Source: Stutzerimonas xanthomarina DSM 18231
GTDB taxonomy: Bacteria; Pseudomonadota; Gammaproteobacteria; Pseudomonadales; Pseudomonadaceae
NCBI RefSeq assembly: GCF_900129835.1
Contig: NZ_FQXA01000001.1
Coordinates: 806,001 to 870,000 of the forward strand
DNA length: 64,000 bases
Reading direction: 5' to 3'
Shown here: positions 19,227 through 29,534 of the stretch, piece after piece
Numbering within the stretch: the first letter of the stretch is position 1
How the letters are laid out: each line of letters opens with the position of its first letter
Notes under the pieces: model-generated
Seen by the model: the letters and a program-made list of their open reading frames with translations, nothing else
What the model was told of the DNA's origin: nothing
Database searches by the model: none
Position numbers and translations under genes: made by a program

Positions 19227-19934
19227 TTATCCCTCTCTCGCCGCCAATATCCCCGCGACCCGCGACGGCTCGCAGTTCAGATAGGCCGACGATTGCAGCC
19301 ATTGCTGGTCCGGGTACCAGGAGAACATGAACTGCCCGCCCTTCAGGCTATCGACCACCATGCGCGCCACTTCCGGGCGCACCGCCGGACAGCCCTGGCT
19401 GCGGCCGATGCGGCCCTGAGTCGCGATCCAGGCGGGATTCACGTAATCGGCCGGATGGATGACGATCGCCCGCTCGCGCGCCAAGTCGTTCACGCCGGGC
19501 TCGAGGCCATCCATGCGCAGCGAGTAGCCATGCTTGCCGCTGTAACTCTCGGCGGTACGGAACAGACCGATACTCGACTGGTGGCTACCCTCCACATTGG
19601 AGAAACGGGTGGCCCGGTTTTCACCCGAGCCGTTGCCGTGCGCGACAAAGTCCTTGAGCAACAAACGCCCGCGCTGCAGGTCGAAAATCCATAGTCGGCG
19701 CTCTGATGAAGGCAGGGAGAAATCGATGACCGCCAAACGTCTAGCCGGCGCCGCGCCATGATTCACAGCACACTGCATGGCCGCGACAGCATGGGTCAAC
19801 ACCACAGGATCGAGTGTCGGCGCGACGCGGGATAGATTATCCACCAGCGGCTGATGAGCAGGCGGAGCGGCCAGCAGCGGCATAGACACAAGCAAGCCGG
19901 CAGCCAGAAAAAGGCGTCGAAGCGAAACCATCAT
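19227..19934 (-). CDS. Periplasmic murein L,D-transpeptidase catalytic domain protein (YkuD_2 family)
   Basis: A 235-aa exported protein. The signal peptide is clear (MMVSLRRLFLAAGLLVSMPLLA). The catalytic end has the His/Cys arrangement of this L,D-transpeptidase-like family: AIVIHPADYVNP, then GRIGRSQGCPAVRP with the nucleophilic Cys. The family is recognised from fold and motif; its actual role in cross-linking, hydrolysis or lipoprotein attachment is not settled. I chose ATG 19934 because the longer form would start with TTG inside non-conserved sequence, while ATG 19934 follows GAGG. It is divergent from a second L,D-transpeptidase gene, with a 237-base shared promoter region. Confidence 0.85.
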   Translation of the reverse strand: MMVSLRRLFLAAGLLVSMPLLAAPPAHQPLVDNLSRVAPTLDPVVLTHAVAAMQCAVNHGAAPARRLAVIDFSLPSSERRLWIFDLQRGRLLLKDFVAHGNGSGENRATRFSNVEGSHQSSIGLFRTAESYSGKHGYSLRMDGLEPGVNDLARERAIVIHPADYVNPAWIATQGRIGRSQGCPAVRPEVARMVVDSLKGGQFMFSWYPDQQWLQSSAYLNCEPSRVAGILAAREG

Positions 19935-20171
19935 TCGTGCATTAACCTCGGTGAGCGCCAAAGCCGATCGTCCCTGCCGACCGACGCCCCCTGCTCGCTA
20001 CAGGTCCAAGCAATAGTAAAGTAGCGAAATTAAATCAGACGGGACCTGAATCGCTCCCACGTCGTCTGATACATCATGTTTTAGTAGCCTGAACGGGCCT
20101 TGTTTTTCCAGGCACCGTGGCTTGTTCAGCGGCGGAGTCTAGCAGTCGGCGGGACCGCCAGGAGTGAAGCG

Positions 20172-21797
20172 TTGTACAAAAAACATACATTTGCCCTGTT
20201 CTGCACGCTGTTGCTGGCGCCATGGCTGGCGATGGCGGAACCCGTAGCGAACCCCGTCAGGCCTGTTCAGGAAATCTTGCAGAACCTCCCAAATGCCTGC
20301 GGCCAGCCACTGTCTGATCTAAACGCAACCGCTCTGGCGCGGCTCTCCGAGCTTTACCAACGCAAACACTACGACTTGTTATGGACCTCTTATGCACATA
20401 TTGACGCGCTGTTGGAGCAGCTCGAAGCGCTGACCGACGATGGGCTCGAACCTGCCACTTACCACGCTGAAACCATTCGTCGGGCGATGCACACCGCGAC
20501 AGCTGATCCGCTGCACCGCGCCTGCAGCGATGTACTGGCCAGCCATGGGTACCTGTCAGCCCTTGGCCACCTGGCGCAGGGCCGCCTGTCGCAGGACCGC
20601 ATCGAACCCGTCTGGCACAGCCCTGATGCAGCCGAGACGGCGCAGGCCGAAGCACAGCTGATGTCGATAGCGAGCGATGGACTGAAGCAACTGGAGCACG
20701 CTTTCAATAAAGCGCGTCCGTCGCTTGAGCAGTACAACAACTTGCGCAAGGCCTATGCGCGACTGCGCAATCAGCCCGCGCCAGTGTGGCAGCCGATCCC
20801 CCCCGGCCAGACCTTGCGCCCAGGCATGTCGGACCCGCGTGTGCCCCTGCTGCGAAAGCGTTTGAGCGCAGACGGCTACCTGCCCGCTGCGGCTGTCGTG
20901 CCGGGCGCCAGCGACGTTCGCTACAGCGACCCACTGGTGGACGCACTCAAGGCTTTCCAGCGTCGCCATGCCCTGCAGGACGATGGCCTTCTCGGCGCCA
21001 GTACCCTGACCGCACTGAACGCCACGCCAGCCGACCGGCTGAATCAGCTGCGGGTAAATCTGGAGCGATTCCGCTGGTTGTCCGCTGACATCGAGCCGCG
21101 TTCGCTGTTGGTCGACATCGCGGGCGGACGGGTGATCTACATCCGCGACAGCAGTCCTCGATGGGAAGCACGTACCCAGGTAGGCCGTGATACGCGGCAA
21201 ACCCCATCCATAAAGTCGACGGTCACACGAATCACCCTCAACCCGACCTGGACGGTACCGCCAACCATCTTGCGCAAGGACAAACTGCCACAGATTCGCG
21301 AAAACCCGGACTACCTCGCGCAACACAACATGCAGGTACTGAACTATCAGGGCCAGGTGCTCGATCCGGCCACGATCGACTGGAGCAATCCGGGGCGGAT
21401 CCTGCTGCGCCAGGCCGCCGGACCTGACAATCCACTTGGGCGGCTGGTTATCCGTTTCGCCAACCCTTATTCCATCTACCTGCACGACACGCCAAGCCAA
21501 AGCCTGTTCGCACGCTCGCAGCGAGCGTTCAGCTCGGGCTGTGTTAGGGTCGAATCGGTAATGCAGCTGGTCGACTTGTTGCTGAGCAGAGACGAGCGCG
21601 AGCGTGTCGCCGAACTGCTTGAAACCGGGCAGACCTACGAGTACCGGCTGGCACAGCCCACGCCTATACTGCTGGCCTACTGGACAGCCGAGGCGGACAG
21701 CAGCGGTCTGCCGCGCTATCGCCCCGACGTCTACCATCGTGATCAACGGCTGCTGGCAGCGTTGCAAGCCGCTGCCCCAGCCGTCAATCCGCACTGA
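20172..21797 (+). CDS. YcbB/LdtD-type L,D-transpeptidase
   Basis: A 541-aa periplasmic enzyme predicted to make 3-3 cross-links in peptidoglycan. Order of parts: signal peptide (YKKHTFALFCTLLLAPWLAMA), scaffold domain, peptidoglycan-binding domain (ALKAFQRRHALQDDGLLGAS), and the YkuD catalytic domain with IYLHDTPSQSLFARSQRAFS followed by SGCVRVE holding the catalytic His and Cys. The start is TTG at 20172, supported by GGAG seven bases upstream and by the signal peptide beginning there; the 24-codon extension to 20100 is not credible. It shares its promoter region with the divergent YkuD_2 gene. The 223 bases after it hold no gene I can see. Confidence 0.9.
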   Translation: MYKKHTFALFCTLLLAPWLAMAEPVANPVRPVQEILQNLPNACGQPLSDLNATALARLSELYQRKHYDLLWTSYAHIDALLEQLEALTDDGLEPATYHAETIRRAMHTATADPLHRACSDVLASHGYLSALGHLAQGRLSQDRIEPVWHSPDAAETAQAEAQLMSIASDGLKQLEHAFNKARPSLEQYNNLRKAYARLRNQPAPVWQPIPPGQTLRPGMSDPRVPLLRKRLSADGYLPAAAVVPGASDVRYSDPLVDALKAFQRRHALQDDGLLGASTLTALNATPADRLNQLRVNLERFRWLSADIEPRSLLVDIAGGRVIYIRDSSPRWEARTQVGRDTRQTPSIKSTVTRITLNPTWTVPPTILRKDKLPQIRENPDYLAQHNMQVLNYQGQVLDPATIDWSNPGRILLRQAAGPDNPLGRLVIRFANPYSIYLHDTPSQSLFARSQRAFSSGCVRVESVMQLVDLLLSRDERERVAELLETGQTYEYRLAQPTPILLAYWTAEADSSGLPRYRPDVYHRDQRLLAALQAAAPAVNPH

Positions 21798-22020
21798 CGC
21801 CAAGCCACCGCGACGAGTTGGGAGCTACCACCCAAGACCAGACCGATGGCTCTGGCAGATTGCCCGTAGACCGAGGTCTACTTGCCATAGAGGCCTGCAC
21901 AGGTATCTTGCACAGCATCAACCGTCTGCATTCGCGCCGCTGCCTCGCAATTGCAAGCGCTCGGTCGCCGCAGCCTGAAACACCAAGATCGTTGCCGCCA
22001 CGGATAGCCGAGCAGACGTT

Positions 22021-25000
22021 TTGAAGAAGAAAAACACAAACAATACTTGGAACGAAGCTGACCGACTGGCAGCCCTGGCCCGATACCGCATCCTCGACAC
22101 CCCCGCCGAGGCAGCCTTCGATGATCTGGTGCTGCTTGCTGCCGAGCTGTGTGCGACGCCCAGCGCCGCCATCGTGTTCGTCGACAAGGACCGCCAGTGG
22201 GTAAAGGCTTCGGTCAACATCGAAAACGGCAACCGCCCTCGGGACGAAGCGCTCTGTTCCCGCGCCATTGAGTGCACCGCACCACTGATCATCGAGGACC
22301 TGAGCAGCGAGCCGCTGGCCAACGGCATGACCGGCTTCTATGCCGCAGCAGTACTGCGCACCGCCGATGGCCTGCCGCTCGGCACACTCTGTGTTCTGGA
22401 CAGCCAGCCGCGGCAGCTGTCGGAGCGCCAATGCGCCCATCTGGAGGCGCTGGCTCGTCAGGTCATGGCGCTGTTGGAGCTGCGGCGCAGCCGCGAAGCC
22501 AACGAGCGCAACCGACAGATCATCGATAGCGCGGTGGATTACGCGATTCTCACCACTGACGCCGAGGGCCTCATCACCAGCTGGAACCAGGGCGCCGAAC
22601 GCATCCTCGGCTGGCAACTGCACGAGGCCATCGGCCGCCCGGCATCGCAATTTTATGTCGAGGAAGACCTTGCGGGCGGTGTGCCTGAGAAGGAAATGGC
22701 CATTGCCGCGCGCGACGGATCGGCGATGAACGAACGCTGGCATGTGCGCAAGGACGGCAGTCGGTTCTGGGCCAGCGGCGTGCAAATGCCGCTTAAGGAC
22801 AATCGCGGCCAGCATCTCGGATTCGTTCAAATCCTGCGCGATCTGACTGAACGCCTTCATGAGCAGGCAGCCATTCGCGAAGCCGAAGAGCGCTACCGGG
22901 CGCTTGTCAATTTGAGCCCTCAGGTCATCTGGCAGTGCGACGCCGGCGGGCAGCTGATCTTCTGCAACGGCTACTGGTGTGACTTTACCGGCCTGAGTGC
23001 CGAAGCCTCGGCCGGCATGGGCTGGCTGCAGGCGGTGGCGCCGGAGCACCGCGACGCGGCGCTGAAGCAATGGCAAGGTGCGCTGAAATCCGGGCACGCT
23101 GGCAGCTTTGAAGTACCCTTGCTTGCGGCCGACGGCGGGCCGCGCTGGTTCCAGGGTAGCGGGGCCCCCGTCTATGACCGCGATGGCCGGCTGCTGCATT
23201 GGGTGCTGGTGGCGCAGGATGTCCACGAGCGACGCCTGGCAGAGATCAAGCGACTGGAAAGCGAGGCGTTCACCCGCAGCCTGCTGGACGCGGCCAGCGA
23301 AGGTTTCTACTCCATTGACACCCAGGGGTTGGTGACGCTCTGCAACGAAGCATTCGTCAAACTGCTCGGATTCGCCAGCAAGGAAGAAGTGCTTGGCCGG
23401 CAGCTGCACCCGATCATTCACCATAGCCATCCGGACGGCTCACCTTATCCGCTCGAGGAATGCCCGATTCTGCGCACCGCCACAAACGGCGAGCCGGCGC
23501 ACGTCGAGTACGAGCTGTTCTATCGAGCGGACGGCAGCAGCCTGCCGGTCGAATACCGGGTCGCCCCGTTGTACCGAGACAATGTGCTGCATGGCGCTAT
23601 CTGCACCTTCACCGACATCAGCGAGCGAACCCGCGGCGAAGCCCAGCAATCCTACCTGCTCGAACTCAGCGACCATCTGCAGGACAGCGGTAGCCGTATC
23701 GAGCTGGCCGACATAATGGCCGACCAGCTTGGCCCACTGATGGGGGCGGAGTGCATCTATCAGGGGCACCTGGATGAGTTGGATAACCTGATCGTCGCTG
23801 GACACTGGTCGCAGGGTTTCGCCAAGCCGCTCGCCACCTACATGCTGGGCGCTTGCGCGCAGCCGTTGCGCCTACGTTTGTCGCAGGGCCTCATCGTACC
23901 GTTCGACGACCTTCTCGACGAGGCTGGTTGCCACGGCGGTTACGGCGCACTGCATGAGCATTTCGGCTATCGCAGTCTGCTGCTGGCGCCACTGCTGGGG
24001 CAAACAGCCCATTGCGGCTTTCTGCTGTTTGGCAGTCAGCAGCCGCGCCCTTGGAGCCAGGCCGATATCTCGTTGGTGCGCGAAGTGGCCGAACGCATCC
24101 GTGCCGCTGCCGACCGGGCCCGCGCGCGCGAGGCCTTGCTCGAAGCCGAACAGCGCGTCAGCCTGGCCAACGAAATCGCTGCGATCGGCGTCTGGGAATA
24201 CGATCTCGAAACCAACTCGCTGCATTGGGACGCACAGTTGAAGGCACTCGCAGGGATCGCCCCGAGCGAGCCGGCGCTATCGGTCAATGAGTTTCTCGCA
24301 CGGGTTCACGCCGACGACCGCCAAACCCTACTGCATGCTTTCCGAAATGCGTTCGACGGCGTCGGTGGTGGCGAGCTGAACCTCGAATACAGAGTCTATG
24401 ATGAGCGCAACGACCAGTTCCGTTGGCAGACCAACCGCGGCCGACGGCTGCTCGACACTGACGGAAAGGTCCGCCTGCTCGGCACCGCCCGAGACATCAC
24501 TGCCGAGCGCAACGCCGCGTTGAAACTGCTGCGTATGAATGCGCTGCTCGAGGAACAGATACAGGAACGCCAGATCACCGAACAGCGCCAGTCGGTGCTG
24601 ATGGAGCTGGGCGATCTGCTGCGCGGACAACCCGATAGCGTCAGCATCGTCACGGCTGCCGTGCGCGCGCTGGGCACCACGCTGCAGGTGACCCGCGCCG
24701 CCTTTTTGTCCATCGACCCGGGCGGGCAATACGCCAGCGTCGAACGCTACTGGAGCGACGGCGCCCTGGGTGATTACAGCGAACGCATGTGCTTTGCCGA
24801 CTACGGTGATTTCATCTACGACCTGCAGCACGACGAGCTGGTGGTGGTCGAAGACGTGCAGCATGATCCCCGGACCGCCGCGCAGGCATCGAGCCTGCGG
24901 ATACGGCGCATTCAAAGCCTGGTCTGCGTACCGCTGCAGGAGCAGGGCGTCCTCAGCGCTGCTCTGATTCTGCTGCAGGATCGGCCGCGACAATGGGCCG

Positions 25001-26718
25001 AAGAAGACATTTCCTTTATCCGCGAAGTCGCTGATCGCGCCTGGACGGCCGACGAGCGGATGCGCGCCGAAAGTGCACTGCGCGCCAGCGAGGAGCAGTT
25101 CCGCACCCTTGCCGACAACATGAGCCAGTTCGCCTGGATGGCCGACCCGGCGGGCCGCATCTACTGGTACAACAAGCGCTGGTACGACTACACCGGCACC
25201 ACGCTGGAAGCCATGCGAGCCCTGGGTTGGCGCTCAGTGCATCACCCCGACCATCACGAGCGCGTCAGCGCCTCGATGAAACGCGCCGTGGCAATCGGCT
25301 CGATCTGGGAGGAGACTTTCCCGCTGCGTGGCAAGAGCGGCCAGTACCGCTGGTTCCTGGCGCGCGCCGTACCTATCCGTGACGATTTCGGCCAGGTGAC
25401 CCGCTGGTTCGGCACCAACACCGACATCACCGCTCAGGTCGCCGCCGAGGAAGCGCTGCGGGAACTGAACGACAACCTCGAACGGCGGGTTGCCGAGCGT
25501 ACCCGCGAGCTGGCCGAGATCAACCACCTGCTGCATCTGGAAATGGGCGAGCGTGAACGCGCCGAGGAGGCTTTGCGCCACGCGCAGAAAATGGAAGCCA
25601 TCGGCCAGTTGACTGGCGGCCTCGCACACGATTTCAACAACATGCTGACCGGCGTGCTCGGCGCCCTCGATTTAATCCAGCGCCGGGTCGCCAGCGGCCA
25701 GGTAAACGATCTCGGTCGTTATGTCGACGCGGCCGCGAGCTCAGCCACCCGCGCCGCAGCTTTGACCCACCGGCTGCTGGCCTTCGCGCGACGCCAATCG
25801 CTGGACCCACAACCGGTGAACGTCAACCTGTTGGTCGAGTCGATGGAAGACATGCTGCGCCGCACCATGGCCGAGCACATCGAGTTTGATACCCGCCTGC
25901 AGGAAGACCCATGGTTGGCCTATACCGATGCGCACCAGCTCGAGAACGCCCTGCTTAATCTTGTCATCAACGCCCGCGATGCCATGAGCGAGGGCGGCAA
26001 GCTGATCATTCAAACCGGCTCGGTACAGATCAACACTTCGCAGCCAGACAGCCCCGAACCCGGCGAATACGTCACGCTCAGCGTGGCCGATAACGGTTCG
26101 GGCATGCCCGCTGAAGTAGTGGCTAAAGCATTCGACCCGTTCTTCACCACCAAGCCTATCGGCCAGGGAACCGGCCTCGGGCTTTCGATGGTCTATGGCT
26201 TCGTCAAGCAGACCGGCGGCCACGTACGCATCGACAGCACGCCGGGGCAAGGCACCCTGATCACCCTGTTCCTTCCGCGCAACCGGACACAGATTGCGCA
26301 CATCGAAGAGCAAGCCAGCAAACCGGTGGCCGTCAGCGGCGCCCAGACCGACGAAACGGTGCTTGTGGTCGAGGATGAAGCCGCGGTGCGCATGCTGGTG
26401 GTCGAAGTGCTGCAAGAGCTCGGCTATCAGGTCCTCGAAGCGGTGGATAGCAGCAGTGCACTGCCGCATCTGATGGGTGATAGACGTATCGACCTGCTGG
26501 TCAGCGATATTGGCTTGCCCGGCATCAGCGGGCGGCAGATGGCAGAAATCGCGCGCCAGCATCGACCCGACCTTCGCGTATTGTTCATCACCGGCTATGC
26601 GCCGAATGCTCAGGTACGTGGCGAATTCCTTGGTCCCGGAATGGACATGCTGGCCAAACCCTTCAGCATCGACATGCTCGGCACCAAGGTTCGTCAACTG
26701 ATCGAGCGCAGCGGATAG
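22021..26718 (+). CDS. Giant cytoplasmic hybrid sensor histidine kinase, GAF/PAS multidomain
   Basis: A 1565-aa protein with no transmembrane segment, so it probably senses cytoplasmic cues. Approximate order: GAF (20-155), PAS (162-285), PAS (288-405), PAS (415-535), GAF (555-700), PAS (712-830), GAF (860-1010), PAS (1022-1142), coiled coil (1142-1190), HisKA with LAHDFNN (His1203), ATPase domain with [16 protein letters not shown] and GTGLGLSM, then a receiver domain with VSDIGLPG (Asp1496) and AKPF. It starts with TTG at 22021 and the ribosome site is weak. No separate response regulator or phosphotransfer protein lies next to it, so its output is unknown. The PAS domains lack residues I would confidently call haem or flavin ligands. 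Confidence 0.93.
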   Translation: MKKKNTNNTWNEADRLAALARYRILDTPAEAAFDDLVLLAAELCATPSAAIVFVDKDRQWVKASVNIENGNRPRDEALCSRAIECTAPLIIEDLSSEPLANGMTGFYAAAVLRTADGLPLGTLCVLDSQPRQLSERQCAHLEALARQVMALLELRRSREANERNRQIIDSAVDYAILTTDAEGLITSWNQGAERILGWQLHEAIGRPASQFYVEEDLAGGVPEKEMAIAARDGSAMNERWHVRKDGSRFWASGVQMPLKDNRGQHLGFVQILRDLTERLHEQAAIREAEERYRALVNLSPQVIWQCDAGGQLIFCNGYWCDFTGLSAEASAGMGWLQAVAPEHRDAALKQWQGALKSGHAGSFEVPLLAADGGPRWFQGSGAPVYDRDGRLLHWVLVAQDVHERRLAEIKRLESEAFTRSLLDAASEGFYSIDTQGLVTLCNEAFVKLLGFASKEEVLGRQLHPIIHHSHPDGSPYPLEECPILRTATNGEPAHVEYELFYRADGSSLPVEYRVAPLYRDNVLHGAICTFTDISERTRGEAQQSYLLELSDHLQDSGSRIELADIMADQLGPLMGAECIYQGHLDELDNLIVAGHWSQGFAKPLATYMLGACAQPLRLRLSQGLIVPFDDLLDEAGCHGGYGALHEHFGYRSLLLAPLLGQTAHCGFLLFGSQQPRPWSQADISLVREVAERIRAAADRARAREALLEAEQRVSLANEIAAIGVWEYDLETNSLHWDAQLKALAGIAPSEPALSVNEFLARVHADDRQTLLHAFRNAFDGVGGGELNLEYRVYDERNDQFRWQTNRGRRLLDTDGKVRLLGTARDITAERNAALKLLRMNALLEEQIQERQITEQRQSVLMELGDLLRGQPDSVSIVTAAVRALGTTLQVTRAAFLSIDPGGQYASVERYWSDGALGDYSERMCFADYGDFIYDLQHDELVVVEDVQHDPRTAAQASSLRIRRIQSLVCVPLQEQGVLSAALILLQDRPRQWAEEDISFIREVADRAWTADERMRAESALRASEEQFRTLADNMSQFAWMADPAGRIYWYNKRWYDYTGTTLEAMRALGWRSVHHPDHHERVSASMKRAVAIGSIWEETFPLRGKSGQYRWFLARAVPIRDDFGQVTRWFGTNTDITAQVAAEEALRELNDNLERRVAERTRELAEINHLLHLEMGERERAEEALRHAQKMEAIGQLTGGLAHDFNNMLTGVLGALDLIQRRVASGQVNDLGRYVDAAASSATRAAALTHRLLAFARRQSLDPQPVNVNLLVESMEDMLRRTMAEHIEFDTRLQEDPWLAYTDAHQLENALLNLVINARDAMSEGGKLIIQTGSVQINTSQPDSPEPGEYVTLSVADNGSGMPAEVVAKAFDPFFTTKPIGQGTGLGLSMVYGFVKQTGGHVRIDSTPGQGTLITLFLPRNRTQIAHIEEQASKPVAVSGAQTDETVLVVEDEAAVRMLVVEVLQELGYQVLEAVDSSSALPHLMGDRRIDLLVSDIGLPGISGRQMAEIARQHRPDLRVLFITGYAPNAQVRGEFLGPGMDMLAKPFSIDMLGTKVRQLIERSG

Positions 26719-26796
26719 CTCTAAGACGGATAGCCCCAAGGAACTCTGCCGAGCGCTGCGCACTCTCTAGTGAAGGATCAAGCAGAGGCTTCCATC

Positions 26797-27105
26797 ATGC
26801 GCAGAACAATCCTGACAGCCGTTACCCTGAGCTGTATCCCGTTTGGCGCGGCAATGGCCGATAACGGGTTCGTCCGACAAATTCTGTCATCCGGCGCGAC
26901 TACCGCTTCCACTTACATGACGTTCCGCGACGACAAGCTGGTCGCTGCGGCACGCGAAGACGCCAGCAGTTTTGTGGCCAGCGACGGCGCCATCCGTGGC
27001 CCCTATCTCGAAGCGATGCTGGTGAAACTGCGTAGCGAGCAACCGCAACTACAGGCCAGCGACATGCAGCTGGCGAGCGCGATCCTCGCAGCCGAACAAC
27101 ACTAG
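26797..27105 (+). CDS. DUF2388 periplasmic protein
   Basis: A 102-aa exported protein of the DUF2388/TIGR02448 family, found mainly in pseudomonads and of unknown function. The signal peptide is MRRTILTAVTLSCIPFGAAM, followed by A and D. The mature part contains the family pattern SSGATTASTYMTFRDDKLV, then AAREDASSFVASDGAIRG. ATG 26797 follows AGAGG at good spacing. The gene is 78 bases after the hybrid kinase and may be on its transcript. Confidence 0.82.
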   Translation: MRRTILTAVTLSCIPFGAAMADNGFVRQILSSGATTASTYMTFRDDKLVAAAREDASSFVASDGAIRGPYLEAMLVKLRSEQPQLQASDMQLASAILAAEQH

Positions 27106-27206
27106 GTGACGCAACGCCGGCCAGCCGGCCGGTGATGTCGCTCCGCATGCATTACAAGCGGCAATTCGCGTCAGCACCCGTCCACTCGCAGCATTCGGAG
27201 AACTCC

Positions 27207-27632
27207 ATGAAGAAAACCGCATCCGCCGTCTGGCAAGGCGATCTCAAAAGCGGCAAAGGCACCATCAGCACCGAAAGTGGCGCGCTTAAGGAAAACCCGT
27301 ACGGCTTCAACACCCGCTTCGAAGGTGCGCCTGGCACCAACCCCGAAGAGCTGATTGGCGCCGCACACGCCGGCTGCTTTTCCATGGCTCTGTCGATGAT
27401 GCTGGGTCAGGCGGGCTTGACTGCGGACCGCATCAACACCACCGCGGAAGTCACCCTGGACAAGGACGACCAAGGTTTCGCCATCACTGCGATCGCCCTG
27501 ACGCTGAAGGCCAAGGTGCCTGGCGCCGACAACGAGCAGTTCCAGCAGATCGCCAACCAGGCGAAGGAAGGCTGCCCGGTATCGCGCGTGCTCAATGCGC
27601 AGATCAGCCTGAACGCGACTTTGGAAAGCTGA
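27207..27632 (+). CDS. osmC: OsmC-type peroxiredoxin
   Basis: A 141-aa thiol peroxidase of the OsmC/Ohr family that reduces organic hydroperoxides. The two redox cysteines are present: Cys57 in [13 protein letters not shown] and Cys123 in KEGCPVSR. The C-terminal part ISLNATLES and the general pattern [14 protein letters not shown] fit OsmC better than Ohr. ATG 27207 follows a GGAG sequence. A strong terminator follows 13 bases after the stop. In E. coli osmC is induced by osmotic and stationary-phase stress; regulation here is not evident. Confidence 0.93.
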   Translation: MKKTASAVWQGDLKSGKGTISTESGALKENPYGFNTRFEGAPGTNPEELIGAAHAGCFSMALSMMLGQAGLTADRINTTAEVTLDKDDQGFAITAIALTLKAKVPGADNEQFQQIANQAKEGCPVSRVLNAQISLNATLES

Positions 27633-27644
27633 TCCCACGCAACC

Positions 27645-27674
27645 AAAAACGCCGCCCCATCGGGCGGCGTTTTT
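27645..27674. terminator. Bidirectional intrinsic terminator
   Basis: AAAAACGCCGCCC and GGGCGGCGTTTTT form a 13-base perfect stem with a four-base loop and runs of A and T on either side. It separates osmC from the convergent TRAP binding-protein gene and should stop both. Confidence 0.95.
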
Positions 27675-27690
27675 GCTCGTGCGGTTTGGG

Positions 27691-28794
27691 TCAACCGCGG
27701 ATGTTGTAGATGTCCTTCTCGTTCAGCTCGGCATATTCGTACAAGCGATTGAGATAGGCACTCTGCTGTTCCCAGACTTTGCTGGCCACCGGATCGGCAG
27801 CGGCGGAGGCGTCGACCACTTCGGCCGCAACTTCCTTCAGGCGGGCCAGCACCTCGTCAGGTAGACGACGCACTTCGACGCCCTGCTCGCGCAGCTGCTC
27901 CAATGCTTCCATGTTCTTCGCGTTGTAGTCGTCGAGCATGTCACCGTTCACTGCACGGGCAGCGGCACGAACGATGGCCTTGAGATCGTCCGGCAGGGTA
28001 TCCCAGGCCTTGAGATTAACGTCCAGCTCGAAGGTAACGTTCGGCTCCTGCCAGCCCGGCGTGTAGTAGTACTTGGAGGCTTTGTGCAGACCGAGCGCCA
28101 GGTCGTTGTACGGGCCGATCCACTCGGTAGCGTCGATGGCACCGGTCTGCAGCGCCGTAAAGATCTCGCCGGCCGGCATGTTGACGACGGTCCCGCCCAT
28201 TTTGGTCAGTACTTCGCCGCCGAGGCCGGGGGTGCGCATCTTCAGGCCGTTGAAATCGTCGACCGAATTGATTTCCTTGTTGAACCAGCCAGCCGTCTGC
28301 ACGCCGGTTGCGCCACAGGCCATCGGCAGAACGCCGTAAGGCTTGTAGACCTCTTCCCACAGCTCCATGCCGCCGCCGTAGTGCAGCCAGGCGTTCATTT
28401 CCTGCGCATTCGGACCGAACGGCAGGGCACAGAAGAACTGTGCGGCCGGAACCTTGCCCTTCCAGTAGTAAGGGGCGCCATGGCCCATTTCGGCTGTGCC
28501 GCGGGATACCGCATCGAAGACTTCAAGTGCCGGCACCAATTCGCCTGCAGCGTAGACCTTGACGGTCAACCGGCCATTACTCATCTCGTTGACACGCTTG
28601 GCGAAGTTCTCGGCGCCAACGCCAACGCCCGGGAAGTTCTTCGGCCAAGAGGTGACCATCTTCCATTGGAATTTCTCAGCGCTTGCGCTGCCTTCGGATT
28701 TGGCTGCGGTTGTCTCGGTTTCCTTGTTGCAACCCGCCAGTGCGGCTGCAGCCAGGCCCGCACCGGCGGCGGCCAGAATTTGACGACGTTTCAT
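27691..28794 (-). CDS. TRAP transporter substrate-binding lipoprotein, TakP-like
   Basis: A 367-aa DctP-family (PF03480) binding protein. The N-terminus has KRRQ followed by a hydrophobic stretch and the lipobox LAGC (Cys22), so it is probably a lipoprotein, perhaps exported through Tat. The motifs GAIDATEWIGPYNDLALGLH and YYYTPGWQEPN are typical of the TakP/lactate-binding branch, which takes 2-oxo acids or lactate; the exact ligand is not known here. It is divergent from its membrane subunit genes at 28989-30903. An inverted repeat lies 26 bases upstream of the start. Confidence 0.9.
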   Translation of the reverse strand: MKRRQILAAAGAGLAAAALAGCNKETETTAAKSEGSASAEKFQWKMVTSWPKNFPGVGVGAENFAKRVNEMSNGRLTVKVYAAGELVPALEVFDAVSRGTAEMGHGAPYYWKGKVPAAQFFCALPFGPNAQEMNAWLHYGGGMELWEEVYKPYGVLPMACGATGVQTAGWFNKEINSVDDFNGLKMRTPGLGGEVLTKMGGTVVNMPAGEIFTALQTGAIDATEWIGPYNDLALGLHKASKYYYTPGWQEPNVTFELDVNLKAWDTLPDDLKAIVRAAARAVNGDMLDDYNAKNMEALEQLREQGVEVRRLPDEVLARLKEVAAEVVDASAAADPVASKVWEQQSAYLNRLYEYAELNEKDIYNIRG

Positions 28795-28819
28795 GAGTCA
28801 CTCCTTGTTGTTGTAATGC

Positions 28820-28842
28820 TGATATCGGAAGCCCCGATATCA
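28820..28842. promoter_or_regulatory. 9-bp-arm inverted repeat upstream of TakP-like gene
   Basis: TGATATCGG-AAGCC-CCGATATCA is a perfect inverted repeat with a 5-base spacer, 26 bases upstream of the binding-protein start. There is no U-tract after it. Its place and form suggest an operator for a dimeric regulator of the transporter or an mRNA leader hairpin. Confidence 0.55.
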
Positions 28843-28887
28843 GGTGGTTCTAGCTATCATATGGCTATCTCTCGCTCAAGCACCGTG

Positions 28888-28914
28888 ACTACGTACACCC
28901 ACTACGTACGTAGT
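28888..28914. promoter_or_regulatory. Palindrome ACTACGTACGTAGT with extra half-site
   Basis: A perfect 14-base palindrome at 28901-28914 is preceded by a direct copy of its left part (ACTACGTAC) at 28888-28896, in the same helical region. It lies 75 bases before the DctQ-like gene in the divergent spacer. It looks like a multi-site operator; the regulator gene is not in the window. Confidence 0.45.
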
Positions 28915-28988
28915 ACTGCCGGTTGCGACACGCTCGCACAGCCGCCTAGAATCGCCGGCCGCCTGGCCATAACAATAAAGGATCTGCC

Positions 28989-29534
28989 ATGTCGAAACAT
29001 GCCCCTCCACTGCTCGGTCTCGCCAGAGTAATCGACGCCGTGAACGCCCGCTTCGGACAGGCCTGCGCCTGGCTGACCCTGTTTTTGGTCCTCGGGACCG
29101 CTCTTGTAGTAGTGCTGCGCTATGGTTTTGGCATCGGCGCAACCGCACTTCAGGAAGCCGTTCTCTACGCTCACGCATTGGTCTTCATGGGTACTGCAGC
29201 CTGGGTCCTGCAACGCAACGGCCATGTTCGCGTCGACATCTTCTACCAGCGTTTCAGCGCTCGCTACCAGGCATTGGTCGAAGTACTCGGCACGCTGCTG
29301 TTTCTGCTTCCGGTCTGCCTGTTCCTCGGCTGGGCCAGCTGGGATTACGTTGCCAACTCCTGGGCGACGCTGGAAGCTTCCAGCGAGACGGGCGGTTTGA
29401 AGGTAGTTTTCATACAGAAAAGCATCATCCTGGTTCTGGTTTTCACGCTGGTACTGCAAGGCATTTCTGAAATCATCAAGGCCGCCTACATCGTTGCTGG
29501 ACGCCTGCCGGAGCCGGAGGTGAAGCATGGCTGA
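28989..29534 (+). CDS. TRAP transporter small membrane subunit (DctQ-like)
   Basis: A 181-aa inner-membrane protein with four predicted helices (about 27-48, 58-75, 96-118, 140-162). The pattern GVGV-free helix 1 (LFLVLGTALVVVLRYGFGIG) and AWVLQRNGHVRVDIFYQRFS match the DctQ subunit, in which the RxxGHVRVD stretch is conserved. It pairs with the large DctM-type subunit, whose gene overlaps its end by eight bases, and serves the divergent binding-protein gene. Confidence 0.9.
   Translation: MSKHAPPLLGLARVIDAVNARFGQACAWLTLFLVLGTALVVVLRYGFGIGATALQEAVLYAHALVFMGTAAWVLQRNGHVRVDIFYQRFSARYQALVEVLGTLLFLLPVCLFLGWASWDYVANSWATLEASSETGGLKVVFIQKSIILVLVFTLVLQGISEIIKAAYIVAGRLPEPEVKHG

Noticed and set aside
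21784..23430. A 548-codon minus-strand frame overlapping the start of the hybrid kinase
   Set aside because: The plus-strand frame has clear GAF and PAS domains over the same bases; the minus frame has none.
27645..27674. Reading the stem after osmC as a riboswitch or small RNA
   Set aside because: The simple perfect stem with flanking A and T runs between convergent genes is fully explained as a bidirectional terminator.
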